DNA of 64,000 nucleotides from Gloeocapsopsis dulcis (GCF_032163395.1 NZ_CP119968.1:605501-669500), one strand, 5' to 3'. Counted from the stretch's first letter, positions 6,863-15,868 are shown. Numbers and translations are program-made. Notes: a model not told the origin generated them from the sequence alone.

Positions 6863-9052
6863 ATGAGCTATTGCGAATTTTTCAAGCAATGCACAGGATT
6901 CTATCCGTATCCTTGGCAAGAGCATTTTTCAACTTGGAGTGGTCAATCAATTGCTGTAGTCTCTGCGCCTACAGGGGCAGGTAAAGAATTTGGGGCAGTT
7001 ATTCCTTGGCTTTACTCCCATAAAATGAGTATTCCCACAACAACACGATTAGTTTATGCATTGCCCACGCGATCGCTAGTAGAACAGGTTTATGAAAATA
7101 CGCGTCAGGTTGTAACTGCATCAGGTTTGCCGATTAATGTGTATTGCCTCAAGGGTGGCTTCATTGAACACGGCTTTGAACAAGACTTAACTCAGCCAGC
7201 AATTCTCATTGGCACGCAAGATCAGTTATTGTCTCGTGCTTTAAATCGTGGATTTGGCGTATCGTGGGGACAACGCCCTTTGCACTGTGCAGCCCTGACT
7301 AACGATTGCCGTTGGGTTTTAGATGAGATTCAACTGACGGGTGTTGCATACAGCACTCTGGTTCAGCTTTATAAACACTGGCAGGAATTGGGAACTTTTG
7401 GGCAAACTCAATTGTGCTTAATGTCCGCAACCTTCGACGACAGACCATTAGAAGGGTTAGAAGTAGAGCGATTTGAGCTAGACGCAGCAGATTTGGCTCA
7501 TTCGGGATTGGCGGCGAAAGTTGCTCGGGCGAAACCTGTCTTCAAAGCCGCTGTTAAAGGTGTTGAAGATATTGCGGCTTTAGTGGAAGCAAAGCACTTG
7601 CCAGAAAGCTTATCGCTTGTGGTCGTCAATACTGTAGAGCGGGCGAGGGAAATTGGTAAATTGCTATCTAACTTAACGCCACTGGTCATTCACAGTCGAT
7701 TTTTAGGCATTGATCGCGAGAAGTTACAGCAGAAACTCAAAAGTTATCAAGGAGTTATTGTTGCTACTCAAGTCGTTGAAGCTGGGGTAGATCTAGATGC
7801 TGATCTGCTGATTACAGAACTATGCCCTTGGTCTTCGTTTGTGCAGCGCTGTGGACGATCTGGACGCAATCGAACACATAATGCGGTGCAGATTCATTGG
7901 CTCGACTACCAGCAATGGCAACCTCTGCCTTATAAAGCTCCAGAATGTGAAGCAACCCGCGATCGCCTACTAAAACTCCCAGATGCAAGTCTCCATAATC
8001 TTGCTCAAATTCCTCTACCAAAGTTGGATTTACCAAGTTACCAGCTGACAACGCGTGATGTCGAGACATTCTTTTGTACCCACCACAAAAACCGCAAAAC
8101 AACATACACAGTTTCCCATTATGTTCGCGATCCGACGGCTTTCACAGTCTCCGTGGTGTGGTCGATTGAGCCGCCAGAACGCTTGCCGCATCAAAAATTT
8201 ACGTGCCCAGTTCCTACTAACGAGCTAAAAGATTTCTACAAGTCTTGTGGTGTTAAACACCTTGTTTGGGGTGAGGATACTTGGGAGCAAAAGGAACCAG
8301 AACACGGTGATGTTGTATGGCTACCACTCGCAGCAGGCGGTTACTCGCAAGAAAGAGGATGGACGGCAAATCCTAATGACAAACGCCAAGCATACAGCCT
8401 GGAGGTAGAACCAAAGTACAATGACCCGCCCTTTCCCTATGCTTTGCCGCTAGGCACTCACTTGCAAGATACAGAAGCGGCGTTGCGAGAGGTGATTCCC
8501 TATCTCCAAATGCTGGAAATCCCTGAATTGCTCGTGGAGGAACTTTGCCGCTGTGCGCGATGGCATGACTGGGGTAAGGCACATCAAGTTTGGCAAGCTT
8601 ACGCGCAGGCTCAAGGAGAACTATTAGCAAAGTCTACACATTACGGTTCCCCAATGCAAATGAAGGGTTATCGCCATGAGTTGGCAAGTGCGATCGCTGC
8701 GGCTCATCAAGGTGCTTCGTTTCTGTCGCAATACCTAATTGCGGCTCATCATGGTAAAGTCCGCGACAGCTTGATGCCTGCTAACCGTAATGAACGATTC
8801 AACGTAAAAGTTTTAAGAGGTGTTGAGTTGGGGACGCACTTACCCAGTGTTGAGATCGCAGGTGTTGAGACACTACCTGCTGTGGAATTGACAATTTCTG
8901 GTAAGGCAGGTAACTGGGAGAAGCAACTCAATAATTTGCTGCGCGAGTACGGACTATTCAGGCTAATTTACCTCGAAGCCTTGATCCGCAATGCCGATAT
9001 TAAAGCATCTCAATACCGTGAGGAGAAAGCAAAACATGGTAACAGCAACTAA
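6863..9052 (+). CDS. cas3: CRISPR-associated helicase/nuclease Cas3, type I-G (I-U)
   Basis: Cas3 unwinds and degrades the target DNA recruited by Cascade. The 729-residue protein is an SF2 helicase followed by a C-terminal HD nuclease, the order seen in type I-G. Helicase motifs: Walker A-like APTGAGKE (about residue 36), motif II WVLDEIQ (about 152), SAT (about 187), VATQVVEAGVDLDAD (about 297-311) and QRCGRSGRNR (about 326-335). HD-domain residues include RWHDWGKAH (about 565), RHELA (about 602) and AAHHGK (about 628). In Walker A the usual Ser/Thr after Lys is Glu. It is the first gene of a tightly overlapping four-gene operon: its last 17 bases overlap the csx17 start. Confidence 0.93.
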   Translation: MSYCEFFKQCTGFYPYPWQEHFSTWSGQSIAVVSAPTGAGKEFGAVIPWLYSHKMSIPTTTRLVYALPTRSLVEQVYENTRQVVTASGLPINVYCLKGGFIEHGFEQDLTQPAILIGTQDQLLSRALNRGFGVSWGQRPLHCAALTNDCRWVLDEIQLTGVAYSTLVQLYKHWQELGTFGQTQLCLMSATFDDRPLEGLEVERFELDAADLAHSGLAAKVARAKPVFKAAVKGVEDIAALVEAKHLPESLSLVVVNTVERAREIGKLLSNLTPLVIHSRFLGIDREKLQQKLKSYQGVIVATQVVEAGVDLDADLLITELCPWSSFVQRCGRSGRNRTHNAVQIHWLDYQQWQPLPYKAPECEATRDRLLKLPDASLHNLAQIPLPKLDLPSYQLTTRDVETFFCTHHKNRKTTYTVSHYVRDPTAFTVSVVWSIEPPERLPHQKFTCPVPTNELKDFYKSCGVKHLVWGEDTWEQKEPEHGDVVWLPLAAGGYSQERGWTANPNDKRQAYSLEVEPKYNDPPFPYALPLGTHLQDTEAALREVIPYLQMLEIPELLVEELCRCARWHDWGKAHQVWQAYAQAQGELLAKSTHYGSPMQMKGYRHELASAIAAAHQGASFLSQYLIAAHHGKVRDSLMPANRNERFNVKVLRGVELGTHLPSVEIAGVETLPAVELTISGKAGNWEKQLNNLLREYGLFRLIYLEALIRNADIKASQYREEKAKHGNSN

Positions 9053-11072
9053 GGCAGTCGCCTTTCCTCATCTGACGCCCACAACCGCGATCGCTTGGTT
9101 AAAAGCTGTTGGATTATTGCGATTGTCTGGAGCCACAGGTTACTGGGGTGACTGTTTTTATTTATTAGATGTATCAGCAGAAGATTTAGTTGAGCACATC
9201 CTCAATGAATATCAACCCAAACCTTTCATTAGCCCCTGGAATAGCTACAGCCTCTTCGACAAAGCCGAAGGGTTAACAGCAGTTTTGGCATCTCGCTCAA
9301 AGCGCTATGAGCTTATGCGGGAGGGATACGAGGAACTACAGAATGCAATGCAATCTTTGGATACCGCAGGACAGTCGGCGGCGCAAAAGAAGCTGACGCT
9401 GATGGATTATCTACCGAGTCGAGTTAGTAACCATTACTGGTTGGAATGGATTAATGCAGTCGGACTAATGACCAATACAAAAACAGGACCAAGGTTTCTT
9501 TGTAATGACTTACTCGGAACTGGCGGTAATGTGGGCACTACGGATTTCTGTACAGCTTACTTCCAAGTTTGCACTCAACTCTGGAATTTAGATACTGGAG
9601 AACCATCAGCTGAGGCAGAAGCCTTCATTCGATCTTCAGTATTGGGCGAGTTGCAGCCAAAAACACTTCTTGCGCAAGCCTTGTTAGGTCATACCTATCC
9701 TGCTGCTGACTATTTCGATGACTTAGCTCCTGCGGGTATGTCTCAGGCAGACTATTTGGATAACGGTGGCAGGTCATCTCAACTAGCTAATCCTGTTGAC
9801 TTGATTCTTTATCTCGAAGGAGCCACCACGTTTACAGGGAAAGCGATTCCACTTAATGAAGTCGCAGAAGGCGGTCAGGAATACACCATAGCCGCTTACC
9901 CACTGCTTTTAGAGGTGAACTCTGGGAGTGCAGATACGAGCGATCGCACGGGGCGGGCGAATGAAGTTTGGCTGCCTTTGTGGGATCAGCCAATGGACTG
10001 GGAAGACTTTCAAGATTTGGTCACAACCGACTTGGCGTTTCGGCTCAAAAATCAGGTCGTCGATACGATTGATATGCTGGATGTCATTACTCAGGCGGAT
10101 GACTATTGCGGACTATCTCGCTTCGCTCGATTTGGTCTTTGGACGCGAAAAGGGCAGGGCAAATACCTGATTTATGTAGGACTTGCGACCCCTGGAAAGA
10201 CAGATTTTGGCGCTGAATTAAGAAAATGGCGGCTTCAAGCTCGTCCTACTGAAAAACAACCTCAAGCACAATACAATCTACTTACTGTAATTCAGAAAAC
10301 GCTTTATCGACTGCAACAGGGTAATGCTGAGGTCACTACGGCTATTCGTCTACTAGGGCAGCTAGAAGTGTTGCATAGTCGGGTTCAGACCAAGGTTCCT
10401 CCAGTTCCTCAATTAGGAGAGAAATGGATTGAAGCAGTTTATCAGGAATATCCGATTGCTGAAGTCGAGTTAGCAGTTGCACTTGCCAGCACTGCACCGA
10501 CACACATAGATTCTGGTCATGCGTACCCATTGCGACGGCTGCTATCATCGGCAAGATATAGCAAAGATAAAGACGCTTGGTTTTGGTCAGACGATCATCA
10601 CCACAAACTCAAAACTTCTTCTTTAGAAGCGTTGTGTGTATCTTTACTCAAGTTGTGGAATGAGTGGGAACACGACAGATATCATCCTGCCCACGGCTGG
10701 ACATACCGCGCTAGCCCAGATGCGATCGCCGCTTTCATCGCTGGACGCACGAACGATCAGCTGATTTTAGAGTTAGCTTTGGGGTTTGCACTTTGTAGAA
10801 TTCCCAGCAAATTAGCGCCTTCTTCCAAGACTCAGCCCTTACCAGAGCCTTACAAATATGCCGCTTCACTCCAGTGGTGCCGAAATACCTCGTTGACTGC
10901 TCAGACGGTGAATGGTCTATTAGCTGGCTCTACTGTACCGCTCAGTCGCCAACTTGCCGCGCTGCAAAAACCAGTGGTATTGCCGAGTGCGATCGCTGTC
11001 GGTAAACGCTGTGCGCTGGCGCTTGTCTTTCCCTGCCAACCTTTTCATCAAATAGGAGAAACTAATGCTTAA
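9036..11072 (+). CDS. csx17: Type I-G CRISPR-associated large subunit Csx17 (Cas8u2)
   Basis: The probable large subunit of the type I-G surveillance complex, expected to contribute to PAM recognition and Cas3 recruitment. The 678-residue product starts MVTATKAVAFPHLTPTTAIA and continues WLKAVGLLRL and PFISPWNSYSLFDKAEG. This start, in which a conserved L-x-P-x-x-x-x-WLKALGLLRL is followed by an SPWN motif, is how Csx17 proteins begin. I use ATG 9036, since an earlier in-frame ATG at 8991 lies deep in cas3. The gene overlaps cas3 by 17 bases and csb1 by 8 bases, so translation is coupled. The remaining 500 residues carry no motif I can name. Identification rests on the N-terminus and on operon position. 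Confidence 0.85.
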   Translation: MVTATKAVAFPHLTPTTAIAWLKAVGLLRLSGATGYWGDCFYLLDVSAEDLVEHILNEYQPKPFISPWNSYSLFDKAEGLTAVLASRSKRYELMREGYEELQNAMQSLDTAGQSAAQKKLTLMDYLPSRVSNHYWLEWINAVGLMTNTKTGPRFLCNDLLGTGGNVGTTDFCTAYFQVCTQLWNLDTGEPSAEAEAFIRSSVLGELQPKTLLAQALLGHTYPAADYFDDLAPAGMSQADYLDNGGRSSQLANPVDLILYLEGATTFTGKAIPLNEVAEGGQEYTIAAYPLLLEVNSGSADTSDRTGRANEVWLPLWDQPMDWEDFQDLVTTDLAFRLKNQVVDTIDMLDVITQADDYCGLSRFARFGLWTRKGQGKYLIYVGLATPGKTDFGAELRKWRLQARPTEKQPQAQYNLLTVIQKTLYRLQQGNAEVTTAIRLLGQLEVLHSRVQTKVPPVPQLGEKWIEAVYQEYPIAEVELAVALASTAPTHIDSGHAYPLRRLLSSARYSKDKDAWFWSDDHHHKLKTSSLEALCVSLLKLWNEWEHDRYHPAHGWTYRASPDAIAAFIAGRTNDQLILELALGFALCRIPSKLAPSSKTQPLPEPYKYAASLQWCRNTSLTAQTVNGLLAGSTVPLSRQLAALQKPVVLPSAIAVGKRCALALVFPCQPFHQIGETNA

Positions 11073-12045
11073 CGTTATTACTGTTGAATTTGAATCTGCT
11101 TTACCTACCGTCAAACCTCCTACCTTTTTGGATGTCGGTGTTTCTCAAGCATATCTACCTTGGGAACAACGGCTTGATGTCTTGTTGCATACACCGCAAG
11201 CGACTGCCAATTTAATTGAAGATAGCATTTGGGATAGCGTTAATCATACTCTCATCCCTGAGCTTACTGGATTACCCTTTGTTGAAATTTATACAAAATC
11301 TGGGCAATACGTGGCTAGCACTTTAGATTTACCTCATCGTCTGGGGACTGGCTACCTGCTCAAGAACAAACACGCTGAGCTAGATGGACAAAGGTTTCGC
11401 GAAGGCTTGCGACAGCGGATTCGTCACAGCGGGGTTTATCAAGCTGCGTTTGCGCTGTGTCCTATGAGTATTGTGCTAGGTAGCTTTTACACCCACATTG
11501 CTGGGGTATACCGGATTCCGCGAGTTTTATCTGGTGAGTTTGTAGCAGAAAATGCAATTTCCATGCCGACTGGTGGGGCGGTTCACGATCCGGTTTCTGC
11601 CCGTGGCAAAGGAGTAAATCTCAAGCATATGTTTACTATTAAAAATGACAAGGAACAGGCGGTGAAAAAGCCAAGTGAAGCAGGTTTGGGAAATATTGTC
11701 TACGTGCGTGAAAGTTTTAAGGCACAACGCTATGTAGGACGATTTGTGATCGATACTCGTCTAGTTGATAAATCCAACTTAGATAGTCGAGCTAAGCATC
11801 TGATTCAGGTACTTAGTGAGTATCTTGTCCGCCGCATACTGTCTGAGCCAGTGACGTTACGAACTGAATGTTATTTGATACCTAAATCAGAGACAGGTTT
11901 GCAGAAATTGCCTCTTCTTGAGGAATTAGAGCAGCAAGTCAAAGCCGCAATTCAGAATTGTGCGGATCTGTTTGAGAAGGTACGGGTTGTTGTACCGGAT
12001 GACCAAGTGCAGTTTGCTGAAGAAGAGGAAACTGTTGAAGCATGA
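11065..12045 (+). CDS. csb1: Type I-G CRISPR-associated Csb1 (Cas7 backbone)
   Basis: Csb1 is the Cas7-type RAMP protein that polymerises along the crRNA to form the backbone of the type I-G complex. The 326-residue product contains the family segments LEDSIWD-like NLIEDSIWDS, then HRLGTGYLL, then CPMSIVLGSFYTHI and PRVLSGEFVAENA. The start is ATG 11065, with AGGAGAA eight bases upstream inside csx17. It overlaps csx17 by 8 bases and csb2 by 4 bases (ATGA). The C-terminus is acidic ([12 protein letters not shown]). Similarity to the GSU0053 family is by recognition; I could not align it. Confidence 0.85.
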   Translation: MLNVITVEFESALPTVKPPTFLDVGVSQAYLPWEQRLDVLLHTPQATANLIEDSIWDSVNHTLIPELTGLPFVEIYTKSGQYVASTLDLPHRLGTGYLLKNKHAELDGQRFREGLRQRIRHSGVYQAAFALCPMSIVLGSFYTHIAGVYRIPRVLSGEFVAENAISMPTGGAVHDPVSARGKGVNLKHMFTIKNDKEQAVKKPSEAGLGNIVYVRESFKAQRYVGRFVIDTRLVDKSNLDSRAKHLIQVLSEYLVRRILSEPVTLRTECYLIPKSETGLQKLPLLEELEQQVKAAIQNCADLFEKVRVVVPDDQVQFAEEEETVEA

Positions 12046-13541
12046 TCCACATCAAAATTCAATTCCACACCAACCAATATCAAGCTTGTGCTTGGGGGAA
12101 CCTTCACGCGGAAGGAGTTATTGATTGGCCTCCTGCCCCTTGGCGTATCCTGCGATCGCTCGTCGCTGGAGCTTACAATGTTAATCTATCGGAGAAGTAC
12201 CAGCCAACCTTGAAGGCGTTACTGCACAAATTGGCTTCAGCACAGCCAAGCTATACTTTGCCACCTACAACCTATATTCAGCATCGTAGTCCACGCCCGC
12301 AGGTAAACTTGAAAACAGCTAAGGTAGATCCAGGGAAAACGCTCTACTCTGCTGGTTTGCTAATGTCTAATCATCAGCACGATCTGTATGTTCATTGGTC
12401 AGTGACGCTTGCTGAGATAGAAGAATTAGTATTGAGTCTATGCTTGTCTGGATTAACGTACTTTGGTCGCAAGGAGTCGGTAGCAACGATGACGCTAGTA
12501 GATACAGCACCAGAACCAAACGCTAAACCGGATGCTCAAGGGACACGGCTGGTTGCGATCGCCGATCCTGATCTGGATGCAGATACACTATGGAATGCCT
12601 TGAACTTGTCTGCTCATGAAAATTATGGAGTTAATCGTTCAGCTGTGTTTCCTGGTATCCGATGGGCTACTTATCGAATTGCTCAACAGCAACTCCAAGT
12701 ACAACAGCAGGCGGATGAGCAGCAGCGTACGCATAGTGTCACGTTGGCAGTTTCAGGTTCTCCTAAACTACCGTTTAACTTAGCACTTCTTCTGACGCAT
12801 CGCTTGCATCAGGTTTTAATTAGTCATTGTCCTGCACCCGTCTTTACTGGACAGGACATGGGTGAACCAAGTAGAAATCATGACCATACAATTTTTCAAT
12901 GTGTTCCAGAGCGTACGGGGCGTTACGTTGAGCAAGTCAGACTTTACAGCTACAGTGGCTATAGTTCAGAAGCATTAGCTGCGATCGCTAGTTGTTCTAA
13001 GTTACCAGGAGTTGCTCGTGGTTATGATATCAAGCTTGCGATCGCTGACTTGGGAAGCAACGAGAAAGCTTCAGAGGATTGGATCTCGTCTACACCGTTT
13101 TTTCTTTCTCGATTTCCTGCTGTGCGTCGTGGTAAGCCTCGGATGCTGTCAGAGCATTACCAAAAGGATGGTCCAGAACATCAAGTTCTTCAATATCTGC
13201 AATATCTTCCTTGGCTAAACCTGAAGGGAGTTCCTACTTACCGAGAGTATGAAGGTGGTTTAGCGCTCTGTCTAGATAATGAGGTTGCTGTTATTACATC
13301 CTGTCAGGTATTTCCAGGGTTTTGGAAATGGGAATCTGAGTGCCGCCAGGGTAAGAAGGCAGGGCGAGTTGGTTATCAAGTAAGGTTAAAGTTTGCAACT
13401 ATGGTGACTGGACCAATTATCCTAGGGTATACCGCTCATTATGGCTTAGGCGCAATGATTCCTCTGCGCGAGTGGGTAGGTGTATTTGAACCTCACACGA
13501 CTACAAGTCGCGTGATTCCTGCTTCATCGATTCTTTCCTGA
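12042..13541 (+). CDS. csb2: Type I-G CRISPR-associated Csb2 (Cas5-Cas6 fusion), C-terminus altered by an insertion
   Basis: Csb2 (GSU0054 family) combines Cas5-like and Cas6-like RAMP modules. It caps the complex and is expected to process pre-crRNA. The N-terminus is diagnostic: [19 protein letters not shown], then [20 protein letters not shown]. The C-terminal Gly-rich RAMP segment is [20 protein letters not shown]. The stop now used (TGA at 13539-13541) and the last 18 or so residues come from the right end of an IS200/IS605-type element inserted at about 13486. Removing the element would extend the frame in phase to a TAA at 14862-14864. Whether the replaced tail matters is unknown; the core domains are intact. 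Product is 499 residues. Confidence 0.85.
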   Translation: MIHIKIQFHTNQYQACAWGNLHAEGVIDWPPAPWRILRSLVAGAYNVNLSEKYQPTLKALLHKLASAQPSYTLPPTTYIQHRSPRPQVNLKTAKVDPGKTLYSAGLLMSNHQHDLYVHWSVTLAEIEELVLSLCLSGLTYFGRKESVATMTLVDTAPEPNAKPDAQGTRLVAIADPDLDADTLWNALNLSAHENYGVNRSAVFPGIRWATYRIAQQQLQVQQQADEQQRTHSVTLAVSGSPKLPFNLALLLTHRLHQVLISHCPAPVFTGQDMGEPSRNHDHTIFQCVPERTGRYVEQVRLYSYSGYSSEALAAIASCSKLPGVARGYDIKLAIADLGSNEKASEDWISSTPFFLSRFPAVRRGKPRMLSEHYQKDGPEHQVLQYLQYLPWLNLKGVPTYREYEGGLALCLDNEVAVITSCQVFPGFWKWESECRQGKKAGRVGYQVRLKFATMVTGPIILGYTAHYGLGAMIPLREWVGVFEPHTTTSRVIPASSILS

Positions 13542-14814
13542 ATGTCTCCAGGTCTTACAGATTCTCCACAAGCGTTTTGAGTATCCGGCGCACCGACGGC
13601 TACTGTTAATAACCTCAACCCCTCACAAAGAATATTGACTGCTGCTGTGTAATCTCTCAAATGGTGAGTATTGCACCTCGGACAATCCCATTCCCTTACG
13701 CTCAAATCTTTCACCTCTGGGTTGACAAAACCGCAACAGCTACAGGTTTGAGATGAGGGGAAAAAGGGAGAAACTTTTGCAAGGGTTCGGTCATGCCATA
13801 AGGCTTTATATTCCAGCATGGCGACAAACTTTGACCAACTAGCATCCATAATACTAAGTGCTAGTTTATGGTTCTTTACCATGTTAGCTACTCGTAAATC
13901 CTCAATACAGATAACTGCATTTTCTCGAATTAGACGAGTAGATAGCTTGTGCAGAAAGTCGTCCCTAAGATTAGTTACACGTTCATGAATTCGAGCCAGT
14001 TTGGTTTTCGCTTTAACTCGATTATTACTACCTTTAACACTACGAGAAAGCTTTTTATTAGCTTTGCGTAGTTTCCTTAAAGTTCTACGGTAATGCTTAG
14101 GATTTTCAATCTCTTCCAAATTACTGGTAACAAGATATGATTTTATCCCCAGATCTAGTCCGATATTTTTATCTACTGAAGGATGCTTTTCTATCTCTGT
14201 TTCGCACAAGATACTGGCAATATAATTGCCCGTTTTCGTGCAAGTGACAGTAACATTAACAATAGTTTCGTCTATTTCTTGAGACTTGCGGAACCTTAGC
14301 CAACCTAGTTTCGGGAGTTTGAGGTAGTTTTCACGAATTTGGATATTGCCGTTGGTGAAATTGGTTTTATAGGACTGCTTAAATTCATGTTTCTTTTTTA
14401 ACTTAGGAAACCCAAACTGTCTTTTCTGTTTGGGCTTCTTTAGATCGGAAAAGAAGTTTTTGTAAGCAGTTTCCAAATTTCTAATCGCATTTTGTAGGGC
14501 AAATTTATCGACTTTTGTTAACCACTCTATCTCTTTCTTTAGTTGCGTTAATTCTTGGCTGCATCCACTGTAGTTTAGGGTCTTTTTGTCGGACTCGTAT
14601 AACTCTTTCCGTCTTGCCAAAAAACGATTGTACACAAATCTAGCGCAACCAATAGTCTTATTAATTAAGACTTCTTGGCTGTGGTTTGGGATAAGTGTAA
14701 CTTTAAACGCTTTTTGCACAATAGTAATAGTAGAGGTGTTTATTTATACTCAATTTTATCACAGATCGGGCGGCTAACTCACGATTTAAAATCACGAGTG
14801 TGCGCCGCCCTATT
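13486..14814 (-). mobile_element. IS200/IS605-type element with orphan tnpB (IS1341-like)
   Basis: The element carries tnpB alone, without a Y1 transposase. The right end (left on this strand) has a subterminal hairpin CACGCGAC-TTGTA-GTCGTGTG at 13494-13514 followed by TTCAA. The left end (14768-14808) has a hairpin with arms GGGCGGC and GCCGCCC. The pentamer TTGAT (14819-14815 on the minus strand) abuts the left end; this is the target/TAM sequence known for the ISDra2 TnpB. Ends are inferred from these landmarks and could shift by a few bases. The element lies in the 3' end of csb2. Confidence 0.75.
13493..14719 (-). CDS. tnpB: RNA-guided endonuclease TnpB (IS200/IS605 family)
   Basis: A 408-residue TnpB, full length for the family. 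The N-terminal segment [20 protein letters not shown] and [12 protein letters not shown] is the helix-turn-helix-like region. The split RuvC nuclease is complete: IGLDLGIKS (Asp about residue 193), [11 protein letters not shown] (Glu about 276) and [10 protein letters not shown] (third Asp about 357). The zinc ribbon is CSCCGF...CPRC. The tail [19 protein letters not shown] continues into the right-end hairpin. TnpB nucleases use an RNA derived from the 3' end of the element as guide and promote retention of the transposon. No tnpA is adjacent. It is convergent with csb2 and overlaps its stop. Confidence 0.93.
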   Translation of the reverse strand: MQKAFKVTLIPNHSQEVLINKTIGCARFVYNRFLARRKELYESDKKTLNYSGCSQELTQLKKEIEWLTKVDKFALQNAIRNLETAYKNFFSDLKKPKQKRQFGFPKLKKKHEFKQSYKTNFTNGNIQIRENYLKLPKLGWLRFRKSQEIDETIVNVTVTCTKTGNYIASILCETEIEKHPSVDKNIGLDLGIKSYLVTSNLEEIENPKHYRRTLRKLRKANKKLSRSVKGSNNRVKAKTKLARIHERVTNLRDDFLHKLSTRLIRENAVICIEDLRVANMVKNHKLALSIMDASWSKFVAMLEYKALWHDRTLAKVSPFFPSSQTCSCCGFVNPEVKDLSVREWDCPRCNTHHLRDYTAAVNILCEGLRLLTVAVGAPDTQNACGESVRPGDIQERIDEAGITRLVVV

Positions 14815-14924
14815 ATCAAGGAAATGTCCAGAATAACGGTATGCTGATGACTTCAGCGAATTAAGTTGTTTTGGATTCGCGCATTTGCTGAAATGGTTAC
14901 GTATCAAGGAGTTCAAGTATATTC

Positions 14925-15030
14925 TTGTACTTGTGAAACTGTAATTAGTATAATTATGTTGGCAAATGCGAAAGCACTCGCGCACCCGAACCTTGAAAAC
15001 CGCATACAGAAAAAATTTAAAACAGCCGCA
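14925..15030 (+). promoter_or_regulatory. CRISPR leader with a readable promoter
   Basis: An AT-rich region precedes the first repeat. It contains a TTGTAC -35-like box (14925-14930) and a consensus TATAAT -10 box (14949-14954) with 18-base spacing. Transcription would start near 14961, about 70 bases before repeat 1. Leader placement on this side agrees with the degenerate repeat lying at the other end. The leader is intact although the neighbouring element inserted just upstream. Confidence 0.6.
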
Positions 15031-15354
15031 GTAGAAATCCCTTTATTTGAAGGGACTAAATTGAAACAATTATTCGCTTTAGATTAATGAATGAATCAAC
15101 GCAGTAGAAATTCCTTTATTTGAAGGGACTAAATTGAAACGGACAAGCAACCATTAGTTGGAGGACCAAGAAACGTAGAAATTCCTTTATTTGAAGGGAC
15201 TAAATTGAAACTTGCTAATCCTGCTTGTGCTGCTGAATTAGGATTGTAGAAATTCCTTTATTTGAAGGGACTAAATTGAAACCGAGCCTTGCATCCTATG
15301 GAGTATGGCGATTTCCAGTAGAAATCCCTTTTATTGAAGAGACTAAATTGAAAT
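15031..15354 (+). CRISPR. CRISPR array: five 37-bp repeats, four spacers
   Basis: Repeats lie at 15031-15067, 15104-15140, 15175-15211, 15246-15282 and 15318-15354. Spacers are 36, 34, 34 and 35 bases. The repeat begins GTAGAAAT, has a hairpin CCCTT-loop-AAGGG in its middle and ends ACTAAATTGAAAC; the last eight bases (ATTGAAAC) form the usual 5' handle. Repeats 2-4 are identical. Repeat 1 has ATCCC instead of ATTCC. Repeat 5 is degenerate (TTTTATTG for TTTATTTG, GAGAC for GGGAC, final T), so this is the trailer end. The array follows a type I-G cas operon after a TnpB element. Confidence 0.95.
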
Positions 15355-15392
15355 ACCTGGTTTGCTTACACTGGAGTAGGAGCGTAACTAAT

Positions 15393-15653
15393 TCAGTTGT
15401 AGACATCTCGGCGATGTCCAACTTTGTGAACCGTAACGCACTGCTTGTTAGTGTCAAAAGAATAAATGATTCGATAGTCCCCAACTCTGAGCTTAAACAA
15501 ACCGCTCAACTCAGCACTCAGAGGTTGGGGAGTCAAATTATCAAGATTTTCCGAAAGCCAACGGATTTTATTCAGGATACGTTGTTGAATAGTTGAAGTA
15601 AGCTTTTTTAAGCCATCTGTTGCTTCTGACGTAAATTCAACATAGTAAGCCAT
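15393..15653 (-). CDS. RelE/ParE-superfamily toxin
   Basis: An 86-residue protein with the RelE/YoeB-type fold. MAYYVEFTSEATDGLKKL opens the first strand and helix, QPLSAELSGLFKLRVGDYRIIYSF carries the characteristic L-G-x-x-KLRVGDYRI-Y core, and the end is VTVHKVGHRRDVYN. Such toxins cleave mRNA at the ribosome (RelE) or inhibit gyrase (ParE); this one keeps the H-K-GHR-DVY end seen in RelE-type mRNA interferases. Its ATG overlaps the antitoxin stop by one base (TAATG). It lies 38 bases beyond the last CRISPR repeat and is transcribed towards the array. Confidence 0.9.
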   Translation of the reverse strand: MAYYVEFTSEATDGLKKLTSTIQQRILNKIRWLSENLDNLTPQPLSAELSGLFKLRVGDYRIIYSFDTNKQCVTVHKVGHRRDVYN

Positions 15654-15868
15654 TACCAGTTCAAGCCCAATTTTTTTGCAATTTCCTCAGCAGAAATCCC
15701 ACGCTCTCCAGCTTGAGTACGATGGAAGGAATCAAGGAGTTGCTGCTTAACCTCCGGCTTGATTTCTTTCCCTTCATCGGGGTCAATTAGCAAGGACTGG
15801 ATAGTTTCAGCAACGGTTTCTTGAATTAGGAGTTTGAGTTCTTCAATAGTCAGATCCTTAACTTGCAT
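15653..15868 (-). CDS. Antitoxin of the RelE-type pair
   Basis: A 71-residue acidic protein (MQVKDLTIEELKLLIQETVA, then a C-terminal GISAEEIAKKLGLNW). Proteins of this kind, with an N-terminal V-x-L-T-x-E-E-L-K-x-L-I segment and a short C-terminal helical tail, are commonly encoded directly upstream of RelE toxins in cyanobacteria and neutralise them. The gene order (antitoxin first) and 1-base overlap support the pairing. A TACAAT -10-like box on the minus strand (15904-15899) sits about 30 bases upstream. Just beyond that lies the CRISPR repeat remnant at 15917-15944. Confidence 0.8.
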   Translation of the reverse strand: MQVKDLTIEELKLLIQETVAETIQSLLIDPDEGKEIKPEVKQQLLDSFHRTQAGERGISAEEIAKKLGLNW

